From the NCBI GenBank assembly GCA_933207985.1, contig OW240915.1:260445891-260509890 (forward strand): 64,000 nucleotides of DNA, given 5' to 3'. The notes beneath the pieces are model-generated. The model saw nothing but the letters and a program-made list of their open reading frames with translations, did no database searches and was not told where the DNA came from. Positions within the stretch are counted from its first letter, which is position 1. Each line of letters opens with the position of its first letter. The translations under genes and the position numbers were made by a program. This DNA comes from Pelobates cultripes (lineage: Eukaryota > Chordata > Amphibia > Anura > Pelobatidae). Of the stretch, positions 35,280 through 46,602 are shown piece by piece.

Positions 35280-35585
35280 ACAATTATATTTACAAATACA
35301 TTCATATACACACATATGGACACATACACCAATACACAAATTAATATGCACACACACAGGCCCATATGCAAATGCATGGACACATATACACACACAGGCT
35401 CACACACGGACTCATACACAACTATACATTCACATACACACACAGACTCATATTTCCAAACACACATTCATATACACAGACTCCCACACACAGAGATTTG
35501 TATGCACCGACTTAAGCACACACATTCATACACACATATATTCATATAAATACACACACATTTATATACACAAATACACATTAAT
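35280..35585. repeat. CA/TA-rich compound microsatellite
   Basis: Irregular ACACATA and CATATACAC units. Frames in both strands (Thr/His, Val/Cys/Tyr) are artefacts. Confidence 0.9.
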
Positions 35586-36352
35586 GACTTATACCGCAGT
35601 CACACAAGCAGGTGCCTGCTCTGGCTTGGAGGTGTTCACAGTGCACCCCCCTGTCATCTGCCACGTGGGTGGGCCACCCCCTACCCATCCCATCACCCTC
35701 ACACCCCAAAGTAAGTACATTACTGGTTTGTGTCTACATTTGCTACTAAAGCAAATTCATCATCTTGTAAGCACCCAAACTAAAAAGGAAGTGACTTTAG
35801 TGTCAGGTAGTGTAAAAATTGCAATGTACACGGTCTGTAACTGCCCTGTAACTAAAAAAATGTGTGTAGTTTGCTCAGTACGTTTTGATGAGTTTGTATT
35901 GATTTATTTGTAGACTTTAAGGGGATTTTTCAGAGACCCTACCTGAAATAACAGGAATTATGGGGTATGTTGATTTAAAAACTGGCTGTGTAATTACATT
36001 CCAATTATTTAAAAAGCAGAATCATAGGTAAAAAAACCCACAAGTAATAGTTTTATTCACAGTATTTAAAGGTTCTCTTAATCTAGATCCACTTATTATT
36101 TTAATCATATCCAGCAGACACCTGTATACATAGGTTAATTGTTTTTCCTGATTTTGTCAACTAAGTTTTCTAATTTGCATGTGAGAACTTTATTAGCATA
36201 ATTCGTTTTGGCAGAGATAGCAAATGATAAGAATAAATATATAGATGAGATTAAAATAAAGCAAATAGAAATAAACACACTAATTACTACTTTATACAAT
36301 GAACACATAGTAATTCTAGGGGTGCCTGGTACAAAGGGTTGCCAAATCCCCA

Positions 36353-36833
36353 TTAAAGGAACATTGGAGTGTATCTGTATTCCAAACGCTATGGTCCTGG
36401 TACCTCTTAACATGTTGCTCCCTGCCCCCCCCCCCATGTACAAAAAAATAATAATAACAGTATCACTCATCCTTTCTCTAGCGCCGAGTCTCCCTCGACG
36501 CTGCTGTCACCTACTCCAAGGTTTGCAACATCTTGGATGGCCAATGATGAGTCAATCCAATGCTCTTCACAGAGTAACATAGGAACGTAGGCGCATGCGC
36601 GGTTCTCGCCTACATTTCCTCCCTAGTGAATCACTGTGATAGCATGGTGCGAGCGTGCCTGCGTGACTTCACAGTATATTACAGTATGAGACCCGGGGAG
36701 TAAGATTCACAGCTTTCATATCCAGAGAGCTTGGAGATGTGGTTTGAATGAAGTTTAATTTTGTATTTTGGGGGTGGGATGTGGTGCAGGACTGCAGGCA
36801 CTATAACAACTTCAAAAAGATGACATGGTTTAA
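36353..36833. mobile_element. TTAA-target MITE (decayed)
   Basis: TTAA at 36353-36356 followed by AGGAACATTGGAGTG. The right end near 36780-36833 has GGCACTATAACAACTTC and TTTAA. Similar in plan to 38551-38989, with a CpG-rich core and a C tract at 36425-36436. The right boundary is approximate. Confidence 0.6.
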
Positions 36834-37643
36834 GTGCCTACAGTGCCTAAATTCATGATTTTCAGTATGAAATTAATCATTGTAGCTCCTTTGAGATCTC
36901 AGCTGCAATAAATGAATTTATGTCATAATGGGAATGCATGAATTCCACATACGGCCCGGTTGTGCGTTCAAGGCCAACCATATAGAAAGCAAAATCATAA
37001 GAGTTTAGTGGAAATCAAATGACTTATTGAACATCCTGGAAAACTCTGATTTTCAAGTGCATTACAATCCTTTGCTGATTCACCTGAAAACAAGTTTAAA
37101 AAAATTACCTGCCAAATGTCCTGATTTGGTCAGGGCAGTCCTGGGCGAGTTGGGTTACCTTTTCTGCTGTTAAGGGGAAAAAAACATTGTATCTGCATTT
37201 CAACTATTTCAGCACTGAAAATGCTACTTACATAGATGTGGCATTGTTTTTCTGTAGCCAAGTTTTCTGATCATTTTTACACAGTTACAGAATATAAAGG
37301 GAAGCCATACATGCTCAAACAGGTAGACTCAGGTTAGCACTGAGGGTTTACTTATTGGAACTACGGCGATACTTGCAATTCTGAATCACTAATAACTCTA
37401 GCAAGGAGAACTGAAATGTATCAAATATAACTTGTATAGCACTCTTGACCAAAAGCACACAATATAAAGGAGTCTATTCTAGGCTGACTAGTGTTCCTTG
37501 TTATGTTTACTTAGTAAGGCAGGAATTTGATATATTTGCAACCAAATTATGTGCTACTTTATTGGAAGTCACGCTTGCTGAACAGTTTAAAACTATTTTC
37601 TGAATTTGGTGTTGCTATCCCTCCAGGTTTGTTGTAATAATCA

Positions 37644-38058
37644 GCAAAAAACGGGTCGCAAGAGTATTCTGAGAACGGGCAACAGCTGAAATAGCCTGCC
37701 CTTCGGTGGGTCCCCGCTCAGAACTCAAGCTGGTTTTAGCTCATCTTGTGCCATTACAGAGAGAACATATCTGAAGCATATCAGACTGGCCCCACCCATA
37801 TGGGCAGTCCAGATACGAAATGCCAGCAAGTTCTCTCTGCACGAGAGATACAGCAACCACAGACGATCGTTTCAGCTTTGTTAGGCATCATCAGTGAGGC
37901 ATAGCTGATATCTCTCTAGGCACCGTGAGCAAGGGGTCCACGTCTGGATTACCCTTTAAACTTATGGAGAGCAAAAAACGGGTTGCAAGAGTATTCTGAG
38001 AACGGACAGCAGCTGAAATAGCCTGCCCTTCGGTAGGTCCCCGCTCAGAACTCAAGCT
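37644..38058 (-). mobile_element. Retrozyme-like element: 1.27 copies of a 327-bp unit
   Basis: An 88-bp segment at 37644-37731 recurs at 37971-38058 (about 95% identical), giving a repeat period of 327 bp. The whole is flanked by a 14-bp duplication, TGTTGTAATAATCA (37630-37643) and TGTCGTAATAATCA (38059-38072). The element is thus a permuted, slightly more than monomeric copy of a repeat. It encodes no protein. The minus strand contains a type I hammerhead motif (37843-37916). This matches the plan of animal retrozymes: small ribozyme-bearing non-autonomous retroelements thought to spread through circular RNA using PLE machinery. A PLE lies on each side within 5 kb. Confidence 0.8.
37843..37916 (-). 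ncRNA. Type I hammerhead ribozyme motif
   Basis: Minus strand, 5' to 3': distal stem I GAGAGATATCAGC, proximal stem I CCTCA, core CTGATGA (37888-37894 on plus), a short stem II with loop CUAACAAA, then GAAA (37870-37873). An 8-base palindrome ACGATCGT forms stem III and would pair between two RNAs; next comes C17 (a GUC site), with cleavage predicted between 37862 and 37861. Then TGTGG and GCTGTATCTCTC complete stem I. Distal stem I pairs 12 bases with one bulge and proximal stem I 4 of 5. Stem II is weak (two sure pairs), so activity is uncertain. Confidence 0.7.
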
Positions 38059-38550
38059 TGTCGTAATAATCACTTGTTAAAAAAATCCCTGCAAATGCTT
38101 CAAAGCAGCTTAATACCTATTAAAGAAGAATTCTATATTTTCTGCATGGTATTTGAATTGCCATGTTAGTCCAGTAATGTAGATTTGAAATCATGAAGTA
38201 TTTACCTTTTAATTGAACTAATAGAAATTTGTTGTGACAAGTATTGTGTTAGAACATCTGGGCTGGGACTTTTGAGAAACAGATGCAATTCAATAATAAT
38301 GTTGCAGGATTTATTTTTGTCCTACCCTGCTAATAAGCAGCACTTTTTTTTTACTCCAAATATATTGCTGTACTAATGTCCCGAGGAGTGAAATAATTTT
38401 AGACCAGTTCAGCTTCTTCCCCGAGTTTTCCTGAGTATTGCTCCCCACCTCTGCTACTGCTCAATGAGAGCCAGAAACTCCACTTACTAAGCTAAGCCTG
38501 GTGGGGATAGGGCTTAGCTCATTGGCTGGGACCGGCCTGCAGAGCGTAAC

Positions 38551-38989
38551 TTAAAAGAACACTGTAGCATTAGGAATACATATTTGCATTCCTAATGCTA
38601 CAGTTCTGGTGCCCCTTGTCACTTAGCCCCCCACCCACATATAAATGAAAAAAAAATATTATTAAAATTAAATAGAAATAAAACTAATAGACGAGCATTG
38701 GAGATCTTAGCTGCCAAGATGTGCCTTAGATTCTACCATAGAGAATCATTGAAAACAGTGATTCTGTATGTCTGACCATGGCGACACTGCGCATGCACAC
38801 ATGACGTCACTGTTTGTTACGGTCTGAGAACCAGAAAGTAAGGTTTCCGGCTCTCATAAACAGAGAGCTTGGAGGTGTATCTTGAAGTTACGTTTTCCAC
38901 CCTCTAATTAGTGAACTAAAGGGTGCATGAAAGGGAGAGTAGGACTACAGGCACTAAAACAACTTCAATAAAATGAAATACCACTTTAA
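38551..38989. mobile_element. TTAA-target MITE
   Basis: TTAA at 38551-38554 and 38986-38989. The left end has a hairpin, AGCATTAGGAAT with its complement ATTCCTAATGCT. Internal CpG motifs and no coding capacity. An adjacent right-type end, GGTGTATTCCTTTAA at about 39154-39168, is a second MITE fragment. Confidence 0.7.
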
Positions 38990-39169
38990 GAGAGCTAACT
39001 GAGCTGTAGTGGAGGCAGGGAGTGGTACCAGGAAAACCCCAGGTAAGACGTCAAACCATTCTAAAACAGTTTGACATCTTTCAGTGGGGAGTGTGCCAGA
39101 GTACTTCTCGCACCATAATTACAAAAGCACTCTGTAGTAGTTATGATACTTGGTGTATTCCTTTAATTG

Positions 39170-40864
39170 AGCAATACTCATATCTTGGTTTGAACTCACA
39201 TCAGATGCAGCAAATGCAGACATTTTAAATGTATATTTCTAACCATTTTTAGATTTCTGTTTATGTTCATATTTTAGAACACTAACGACATTATATATTT
39301 TTTAAAATGGGGTCAAACTCAACCTGCAATATCCCTTAAAATACAATAACCTAGGCTAGATAAAAACATTGCAATCATGAACTTGTTACCTCACGTGTAA
39401 ATAAAATGTGACCTGTTACACAATTACCTAATTAGCTTTTGTTATTCGTTTTCTTGAGTAGTTTTACAAGATATAAAAAAATACAGGGTTTAGTTTGCTT
39501 TACCCAGAGTGGATGAAACATTCATCTTTTAAAAGTTTAAACCATTGCTCAACATCCTGTACTATATGTCGCACATCTGTTTTTATTCCTGAGGTATACA
39601 ACATTACCATCCCAAGAGGGAAGGAGTCTCCCGCCAAAGACTCCATGGCGATCAAATTAAACCAATTGTAAGGCTCTATCTCATATGAGTGAGCACCTGC
39701 AAGGGGGGAGAGAGGGTGTTTATGGTGTATTCATATAAATATGTGTGCTATACAATCTGCGCTATTGTATATTATTTTTTATTTTTTCTTGGAGGTTTTC
39801 CGTTTTGTAGATATTCCCATCTGCTGCTAAGTATTGTAACATAGCATTTTTTATCTATAATTTTGCTGTAGCATTTTAAATGGGGATACTTACATACTAG
39901 TACTTACATGGAAATCTAAACGTTTGCTGTGATTTGCACAGATTTTCATGTAAAATATTAATTTCACATATTTGCACACTGAAATGTTGACTGTTATATT
40001 GATATTTGGTACTTATGTACATATTATTAGTTTTAGTGTGTAGTCTGTTGTATTTTTGCACTTTATTATTCATTTGCACATCATTGTAACAATGTAAGTA
40101 GAGACTAATTTGGATTTATTTTAGCGCTACACTACATTTCTGATTTAGTGTACCAATCCTCTCTTTCTAATAAAGAATTTCTTTTCAGAACCAGCAGTAT
40201 ATCTGCTTTAAGTATCTCTTCTTGCTTGGTCTTGAAGTTTATTTGTTTGATCTGTGGGAATTAAATTGATAAATGTAGCTTTGGCCAGCCTTCTTGTGAC
40301 ATTTTAACCTAGGTTCACAGCCCTGATTCCAGTTTAGCTCTTTTAAAAAGACTTTGATGTTGTCGTCTTCTGTCATCTCCTGTTTGCTATTGTCAAGCCT
40401 GTTTACCTTTCTTTTCTGTATGTGTGTCTATACTTCGTTTGAGGTAGGCAATGACTCTACTTATTGGTTATCAGAGCCTGATTGGACAGGGAAGGGAATC
40501 TGAAAGATAGGTATTGTTTGGTAAGCAGTGCACTGAAAATTATCTCTTGCAGTCTTCCATATAACATAGCAAACAGTGGTTACAATAAACTGTGGGGTCA
40601 TTACAAGTGCTTTGGCTGCTTAAATCCAGTTTCCATGTTGGTCCACTCATCAATTTTTAGATAAAAAGACAAAAAATAAGTGCTTGCTACAAGAATATAC
40701 AGGGGGACAGCAGTGAATCCGTGAGGATTTTCCCAAAACCTCACAAGTAACATAAATAGTAAAATATAAAACAAATTACGACATATACACCAGAAGTCTT
40801 TTAAAAAATAAACACAAATTTTACCCATTGAATTTTAAGTCTAGTGCACTGGATATCGTTGAGA
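39170..40864. other. AT-rich interval, nothing recognised
   Basis: No coding similarity or terminal repeats. The sequence just before 40865 may be the degraded 5' part of the PLE that follows. Confidence 0.4.
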
Positions 40865-42757
40865 GAAAAAAAGTTTGTATAGAACATAGATCCTTAAATG
40901 ATAGAAAAGGAGATAGATTCAATATTACTAAAAAAAAAAAAAGAATGAGAAAGCATAAGAGAATTATAACATTATAACTCTATAGTCATTAAGCCAGCAG
41001 ACAAAGGGGGAGGCCTTGTCATCCTGTCAAAGGAGATGTATGAAGAAGAGGCATATAAACAGCTAAATGACAACAATACATATATGAAATTAAAAGGGGA
41101 CCCCAGGAATTATAATCTCCTTTGTGTAATTTTTTAAATAAAGGTAAAAATAATGGTATATTAAATCTGGATGAAAACAATTATCTAAACATAAAACACC
41201 CCAAAGTACCGGTAATATATTTTTTGCCTAAAATTCATAAGAATGTTGAAAAATCCCCTGGTCATCCCATTGTCTCTGGTATTGCTCCATCCTCTCCAAT
41301 CTATCAGAATATATTGACATTATGCTGCAACCGTATGTCAAAAGATCCAAATCATATTTAAAGGACATCATTGAACCCCTTAAGAAATTATGCAAAATTT
41401 ATTGGAAAAAACGGCTATATACTAATTACATGTGATGTACAATCACTATATATGATAATCCAACATAATAATGGATGTAGAGCAGTTAATAACATTTTGG
41501 AGATAGATGGGTACATGCCAAAAGATCAAATTTGTTTTATTATAGAAGGGATTGAAATGATCCTAAACAACAATTATTTCTGGTTCAATTACTCTTTCTA
41601 TAAACAGAAAAATGGCACAGCGATGGGCTCCAGGTTCGCCAATCTCTTCATGACAGATTGGGAAGAGAAAGCAGTTTGGATAGGACATAGCATGGTGGAG
41701 AACCTGGTGACCTATCACAGGTAAATAGATGGCCTGTTTTTAATATGAAATGGTCCAATATCCAGTGCCCAAGATGTAATCACTTTTTTAAATAGTAATG
41801 AGGAAGGGATAATATTAACAACAGAGTTTAGCAACACAAATGTTACATTTTTAGACTTAGAAATATATATTAAAGATAATGAAATTCACACTTTAAGAAA
41901 GTACATGTTAACAATTTCATAAGTAAAGATAGATGTCATTATAAGAGTTGGTTGGACAGCATACCTAGAAGCCAGTTGTTAAGATTTAGGAGGAACTGCT
42001 CTGAGCTACAGACATTCAACAACCAAGCCAGCGAAATTAAAAACAAATTCTTAGAGAAAAGAATATGAGATTACAGCCCTAGAAAAATTTATCAGGGAAA
42101 CACAGCAATTAAATAGGGACAATCTAATGCAAGGCACTAATAAAAATATTGAAGGTAAAGATAGAAAAGATTTTAACTTACCAATAGTTTTAGACTACAA
42201 TAATAAGAATAGGCAAATAAAAAGGGTTATTAAAAATAACTGGCATCTCCTCAAAGAAGACGAACTCCTAAAAGAAATTATTCCAGAATATCCTAAAATA
42301 GTCTTTAGAGGTGCTCCTAATTTAAAAATGCAGCTATCAATTTTTTTTACAAAAAAGACAAACCCAGTTGATACTAATAATGTGTTTAATAGTAAGCAAG
42401 GTTTTTATAAATGTAACTGCTGCAGGGCATGTAAAAAAAACAATGAAAACTGATAAATGTGTATCTAGTTTTAAATCAAACAGAACCAATAAAATATATA
42501 ATTTAAAAAACACTATAACATGCACTAGTAAGAATGTAATATATTTATTGGAGTGCCCGTGTGACCTCCAATATATAGGAAGAACAATAAGACCTCTTAA
42601 AACAAGAATTAGAGAGCATTGTCGAAACATTGAAATAGGTTTTAAAAATCATCTTGTGTCTTCTCACTTTCTCCTACACAATAAAGATCCTAGCAACCTT
42701 AAATTTATGGGAATTACAAAACTCACAAATCACTGGAGAGATGGAGATATTATTTAA
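40865..42757 (+). pseudogene. Penelope-like polyprotein relic: RT plus GIY-YIG endonuclease
   Basis: A fuller PLE ORF than the one at 31 kb, broken into several frames. In order: KPADKGGGLVIL near 40992 (PLE RT N-terminal motif); FLPKIHKN with PGHPIVSG near 41220-41280; LITCDVQSLY near 41418; NGTAMGSRFANLFM near 41610-41655; the catalytic YIDD block near 41712-41735, damaged by a stop and an Asp-to-Gly change; VTFLDLEIYI near 41845; a Cys-rich linker near 42410-42440; and the GIY-YIG nuclease at about 42535-42620 (YLLECPCDLQYIGRTIRPLK). The order and the presence of GIY-YIG mark a canonical EN(+) PLE. Frame breaks make it inactive. Confidence 0.9.
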
Positions 42758-43319
42758 AAACTTGGGCAAAAAGAGATGGAATGGGTATACTATTTAGATA
42801 TCCTCCATCCCAATGGCCTCAATGCTGAATTCGAGTTGTTTAACTTCTTGTAAAAAACCTTTGCTTTACTATTCAATTTTTAATACATTTTTTAAAATAT
42901 ATATTTTTATATATTTTTTTTTCTCTGCACATATGTAATTTATCCTCGTTAGGTGTTCTAATATATATATAAAAAATATTTACCTCTTTACCTCTCCTCA
43001 TTTTTATTCATACTTAATCACTGATTCTATTATTATAATACTGTTTCCGATGTGATCCTTTACAAAGACTATGTAAAATAAATGTTTTATTTTATGTATT
43101 TATGTATTTGATGTTAATGTATAATTAGTTGAGTATTACTTATTTATTCACAGGTCCGTTTATCTTCCGTTACCCTGCCCTTTTGTAAAATGGCTGACGG
43201 AGCCCCTGGGACTTGTCTAATAGAGTCCATGTGGGCTGGGGATTGCAACTACGAGCGGCTGGAGTGACTACACTTCCCATAGTTCCGTGTGAGGTAAATA
43301 CCGTGATAAGTCGCTTCCA

Positions 43320-43331
43320 GGTGACGTCACT
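43320..43331 (+). promoter_or_regulatory. CRE/ATF-like palindrome in the PLE pLTR
   Basis: GGTGACGTCACTTCCGG contains the full cAMP-response palindrome TGACGTCA beside an ETS-like CTTCCGG. A degenerate copy, CGTCACTTCCGGGTGAC, lies at 43405-43421. Binding is inferred from the motif only. Confidence 0.45.
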
Positions 43332-43515
43332 TCCGGATGAAGACCGCAATACGGTCAAAGAGACTACATCTCCCATAAAGCCTGAGAGAGCAAATAACTG
43401 TCATACGTCACTTCCGGGTGACATAATTAGAACACAACCAGGAAATTATTTTAGTACACCTGATTACACTAATTACAGAAACTCTACCTATATAAACCAG
43501 GAATTTGACAGGGTT

Positions 43516-43562
43516 ACCCACACTTCTGAGGAAGCCCAGTTGGAAATGTGTAAAGTGTTGGT
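43516..43562 (+). ncRNA. Hammerhead-like motif downstream of the PLE
   Basis: Stem I ACCCACACTT (43516-43525) pairs with AAGTGTTGGT (43553-43562) at 9 of 10 positions. Core CTGAGGA (43526-43532) fits CUGANGA. GAAA is at 43543-43546. The stem III bases ATGTGT (43546-43551) look like a CpG-decayed palindrome ACGCGT. Cleavage would fall after A43552. Stem II (43533-43542) is shortened and does not pair well, so this copy is probably inactive. The geometry of the other parts is specific. Confidence 0.6.
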
Positions 43563-43720
43563 TCTGGAAGGACTTGTTATTCACTTGTTATTTTTACTAT
43601 TATTTTATGTTCCTGTCGTCACATCTCCTGGTTTACCTACATATCCTGGGTGGGGATAATACCACCAAAGCCATTCATACCCGAGCAGGACATTGCTCTG
43701 CATATTGTAAGTAGGATACC

Positions 43721-45459
43721 TCTTATTTTATGACCTACTTAGAGTATAGATATACTACACCATAAGATCTCTCTCTACTTTATTGTTTCCACATATACTG
43801 GACAACAAGTATTACAAAGCCGCATATATCCATAGACAGGAATTGTATCATCCAGGCAAATAACAGCAGAGCTCTTAGCAGCTCAATAAAGTGTGAGTTG
43901 GCACTCTATACTTTATATGCATATTTCATTTATTGTAACATTTTACACTAAGGATTGTTCCTCTTTTTTCTTTGTTTGAGATTTTAAAAGTCAACATATA
44001 CCAGTGTACACCGATTTGACATAAGTGTATGTAAATATTCGTATTTATACTAACACAACCCTTTCCTGGCATCGTTTATCACTTTGTCTGCCTTTATCAT
44101 TTTTTAGATGTTTTTACATAATTAGAAATGTGTTTGTAAAGTTTGTAGCAAATGTTGTGGGGGGTCAGTAGCCTGGCCTGTATATCAGAACACATACTCA
44201 TGTAATCTGAGGCAATATAAGAACCCTTGATGCACCAACATTGTTAGCCATCGTTGATTCAGAAGCTTACTTTCTAATCAGTAATTTGGTGGCAGTGTTG
44301 AAAAATATAGGACCAAAAAGAAAAAAAAACAAGCCTTATTTCACATTATTTTGAGAATTGTTTCCATTGTTACCATTCTGCTCTATATTTTGGTTGGCAG
44401 GAAGTTAACAGATCTCAGTGTGCATTGGTGGGACATTGGGTGAGAATCATCAAAGAAAACAGGTTTATTCTGAGGCAAAGTGCTAAATAAGGTGCTATTT
44501 CCATGGAAACTAATAGATTATGCATTTAAAATTGCACTCATTTTGCCTTGATATATCTCCCCTTAAATATTTTGTGGAGTATTCAAGATGTGTTACATAA
44601 TATTTTTAAGTAGCATTTTTATTCTGGTGTTCCATTCCTGCTAATGGGTTATTACACTTACCTAGAGTACACACATAACTGTTGAAAGTATGCATAGCAA
44701 CAGCACAACATTTAATTTTGATGTTAAAGTAATCATAAATGTATTTTGCTATGTACAATTTATATTTCCAGGCATGAGTGTATAATTTTATATGATGCTA
44801 GCACAAATAGTATTAATGTCAGAAAATCCAAACACTGATTTGATTGTTCCATTTAAAAGGTTACTCCAACCAATCAATCAATCTGTATGTGCAGAATTTC
44901 TACTTGAACTATTTGTAAATTTGTGTCAGCGAGAATTACACCCATGGCACACGTGACTTAGTCTGTCCAGAACTTCAGAATTCAGCGTTCTAGACTGACT
45001 AATGTGAGTTCTGTCCAAAAATTACATTCCCTGTCGGTTCGTCACTCTCCACTCGCCAAATAATAATCTTGCGCACACACTGCCCAAATAAATGCCTCTA
45101 TAGAGTTTTGTCCCATTTCTCCCAACCATGCCCGTCTCTTTAAATTACATTGTAAAGTCCACTCCTCCCCTTGCCCACACCCTACCGAAGGGGGGCAGAC
45201 CAAGTGATGAATGCTCAATAGCATTATAAACCAAAAAAGTTTTTAAAAAAAACATTAAAAACAAGTTGGTCAGTGGATTCTGTGTTGAACTATACAGAAA
45301 ATGAGGAATACAAAATATAATTTTCAGGAAAGCATTTAAATTTCAAATATAATTCAAGTTTTTAACCTTATTGGTAAAAAAAACTGCATTTATTTCTCCT
45401 TATAGTAAGTCAGAGAGGGCGGATTGACTAACTGATGGTAAATAAGTTGTGTCTCTCTA
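43721..45459. other. AT-rich interval, nothing recognised
   Basis: No coding similarity. At 44856-44880 the sequence TTTAAAAGGTTACTCCAACC resembles one end of the 29306 MITE family without a partner end. Confidence 0.45.
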
Positions 45460-45487
45460 GTTCTACTTGCCTTGTTATCAAGATTGA

Positions 45488-45665
45488 AAGTATTTACACA
45501 CTCTTTTGGACAGACAGGTGAATACTGAAGAGGCTTCTGTCTCCAAAAAGGAAGCGTCCATCCCATCAGAACTGTTGCTAAAGATCGACCAGTGCAATAA
45601 CTCTAAGCTGAAAGACAAATTAAGAAATATCTCCAGTAACTTCTCATTGTGGACCATGCTGTACA
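45488..45665 (+). other. Unrecognised coding-like stretch (possible exon or old gene fragment)
   Basis: An open frame of about 59 codons reads like ordinary protein, with mixed polar and hydrophobic residues (for example KEASIPSELLLKIDQCNN and KDKLRNISSNFSLW). It is not low-complexity, unlike most frames here. A pyrimidine-rich stretch followed by CAG at about 45495-45517 could be a splice acceptor. I do not recognise the family. The frame is ended by a hAT MITE inserted at about 45667. It may be a host exon, a retrocopy fragment, a transposase piece, or chance. Confidence 0.2.
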
Positions 45666-45666
45666 T

Positions 45667-45800
45667 GAGTATTTCCCAAACCAGTCCTCAAGACCCACTA
45701 CCTGCAAGGTTATGTCAGTTTCTCTATTGTAATAAAACAGAAAAATACATAAATCATAGATTATTGACGGACCATGAGGACTGGTTTACATTATCATCAA
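45667..45800. mobile_element. Short hAT-type MITE (decayed)
   Basis: The left end AGTATTTCCCAAACCAGTCC and the right end GAGGACTGGTTTAC are complementary over about 14 bp. They resemble a common vertebrate hAT MITE terminus, CAGTGTTTCCCAAACC. No clear 8-bp duplication remains. Confidence 0.6.
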
Positions 45801-45989
45801 TAATATTTCTTTTGAGTATCTATTCTACCTATGTTTTACCATTTTGTATTCGGAAAAACCAGACACATTATACTGCTGACATAGTTATTACATGAATTGG
45901 CTCAAACCTGGTGGTAAAATATCAATAACAAGACAATTTCACTTGCATTTAAAGCTATAGGGTGGCTTGCTCAGAAAAACAAAACATAT

Positions 45990-45990
45990 G

Positions 45991-46030
<40 letters not shown>

Positions 46031-46144
46031 TATATATATAGACACACACACACACACACACACACAAACATATATATATATATATAGACACACACACACA
46101 CACACACAAACATATATATATATATAGACACACACACACACACA
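45990..46144. repeat. Compound (TA)n/(CA)n microsatellite
   Basis: Four higher-order units of ACATATATATA-GACACACACACACACA. The same type resumes at 47399-47456 beyond the hAT element, showing that the element split one microsatellite. Confidence 0.95.
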
Positions 46145-46283
46145 CAGGGGCGTTTTAGCCGCGAGGCAAACAAGGCATTTGCCTTAGGCGGCATTTTTCA
46201 GGGGGCGGCAAAAAAAGCCGCCCCCCAAATGCCCAAGGCAAATGTCTTGTTAGCCTCGCGGCTAACAGACATGCTGGGCGCCG

Positions 46284-46493
46284 GGCGGCATTGGCGAGCG
46301 GGCGGGCAGCTGACGAGGGAGCTTTTCCTGTGAGCTGACTGCTCAGCTCCCTCGCGTGCCGCAGAGTGAGGCTGGGAGCCGGGATATGACGTCATCTTCC
46401 GGCTCCCAGCCTCACTCTGCGGCGCGCGAGGGCGCTGAGCAGTCAGCTCACAGGAAAAGCTCCCTCATCAGCCACTCGCCCGCCAATGCCGCC
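46284..46493. repeat. Long near-perfect hairpin centred on TGACGTCA
   Basis: The arms 46315-46380 and 46401-46466 are complementary at 64 of 66 positions, with a 20-nt loop containing TGACGTCA. Weaker pairing extends to about 46284 and 46493. The region is CpG-rich. It belongs to the hAT element and is not a host CpG island. Confidence 0.92.
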
Positions 46494-46602
46494 CACCCAG
46501 CAGCCACTGGACCACCAGGGAGATAGAGAACCCCTTCCCTCCCCAGCACTCCCAAAGGTAAGGAGGCTGGAGGGGGGGGGAGGTTTAAAAAGTACATGTG
46601 TT

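Larger units (their letters stand above)
42758..43720 (+). mobile_element. PLE 3' region and pLTR-like segment
   Basis: AT-rich to about 43140, then an abrupt GC-richer block (43170-43440) with two imperfect tandem copies of a CTACA-CTCCCATA to CACTTCCGG-TGAC unit about 95 bp apart, and a hammerhead-like motif at 43516-43562. In PLEs such promoter and ribozyme sequences lie in the pseudo-LTR, which can follow the ORF when copies are partly tandem. The right limit is a guess. Confidence 0.55.

Noticed and set aside
36208..36582. 124-codon frame beginning MAEIANDKNKY
   Set aside because: Its second half is MITE sequence from 36353, and the first half is short with no recognisable family.
46200..46500. 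Host CpG-island promoter
   Set aside because: The GC-rich block is a long inverted repeat inside a hAT element with defined ends, and no gene follows.
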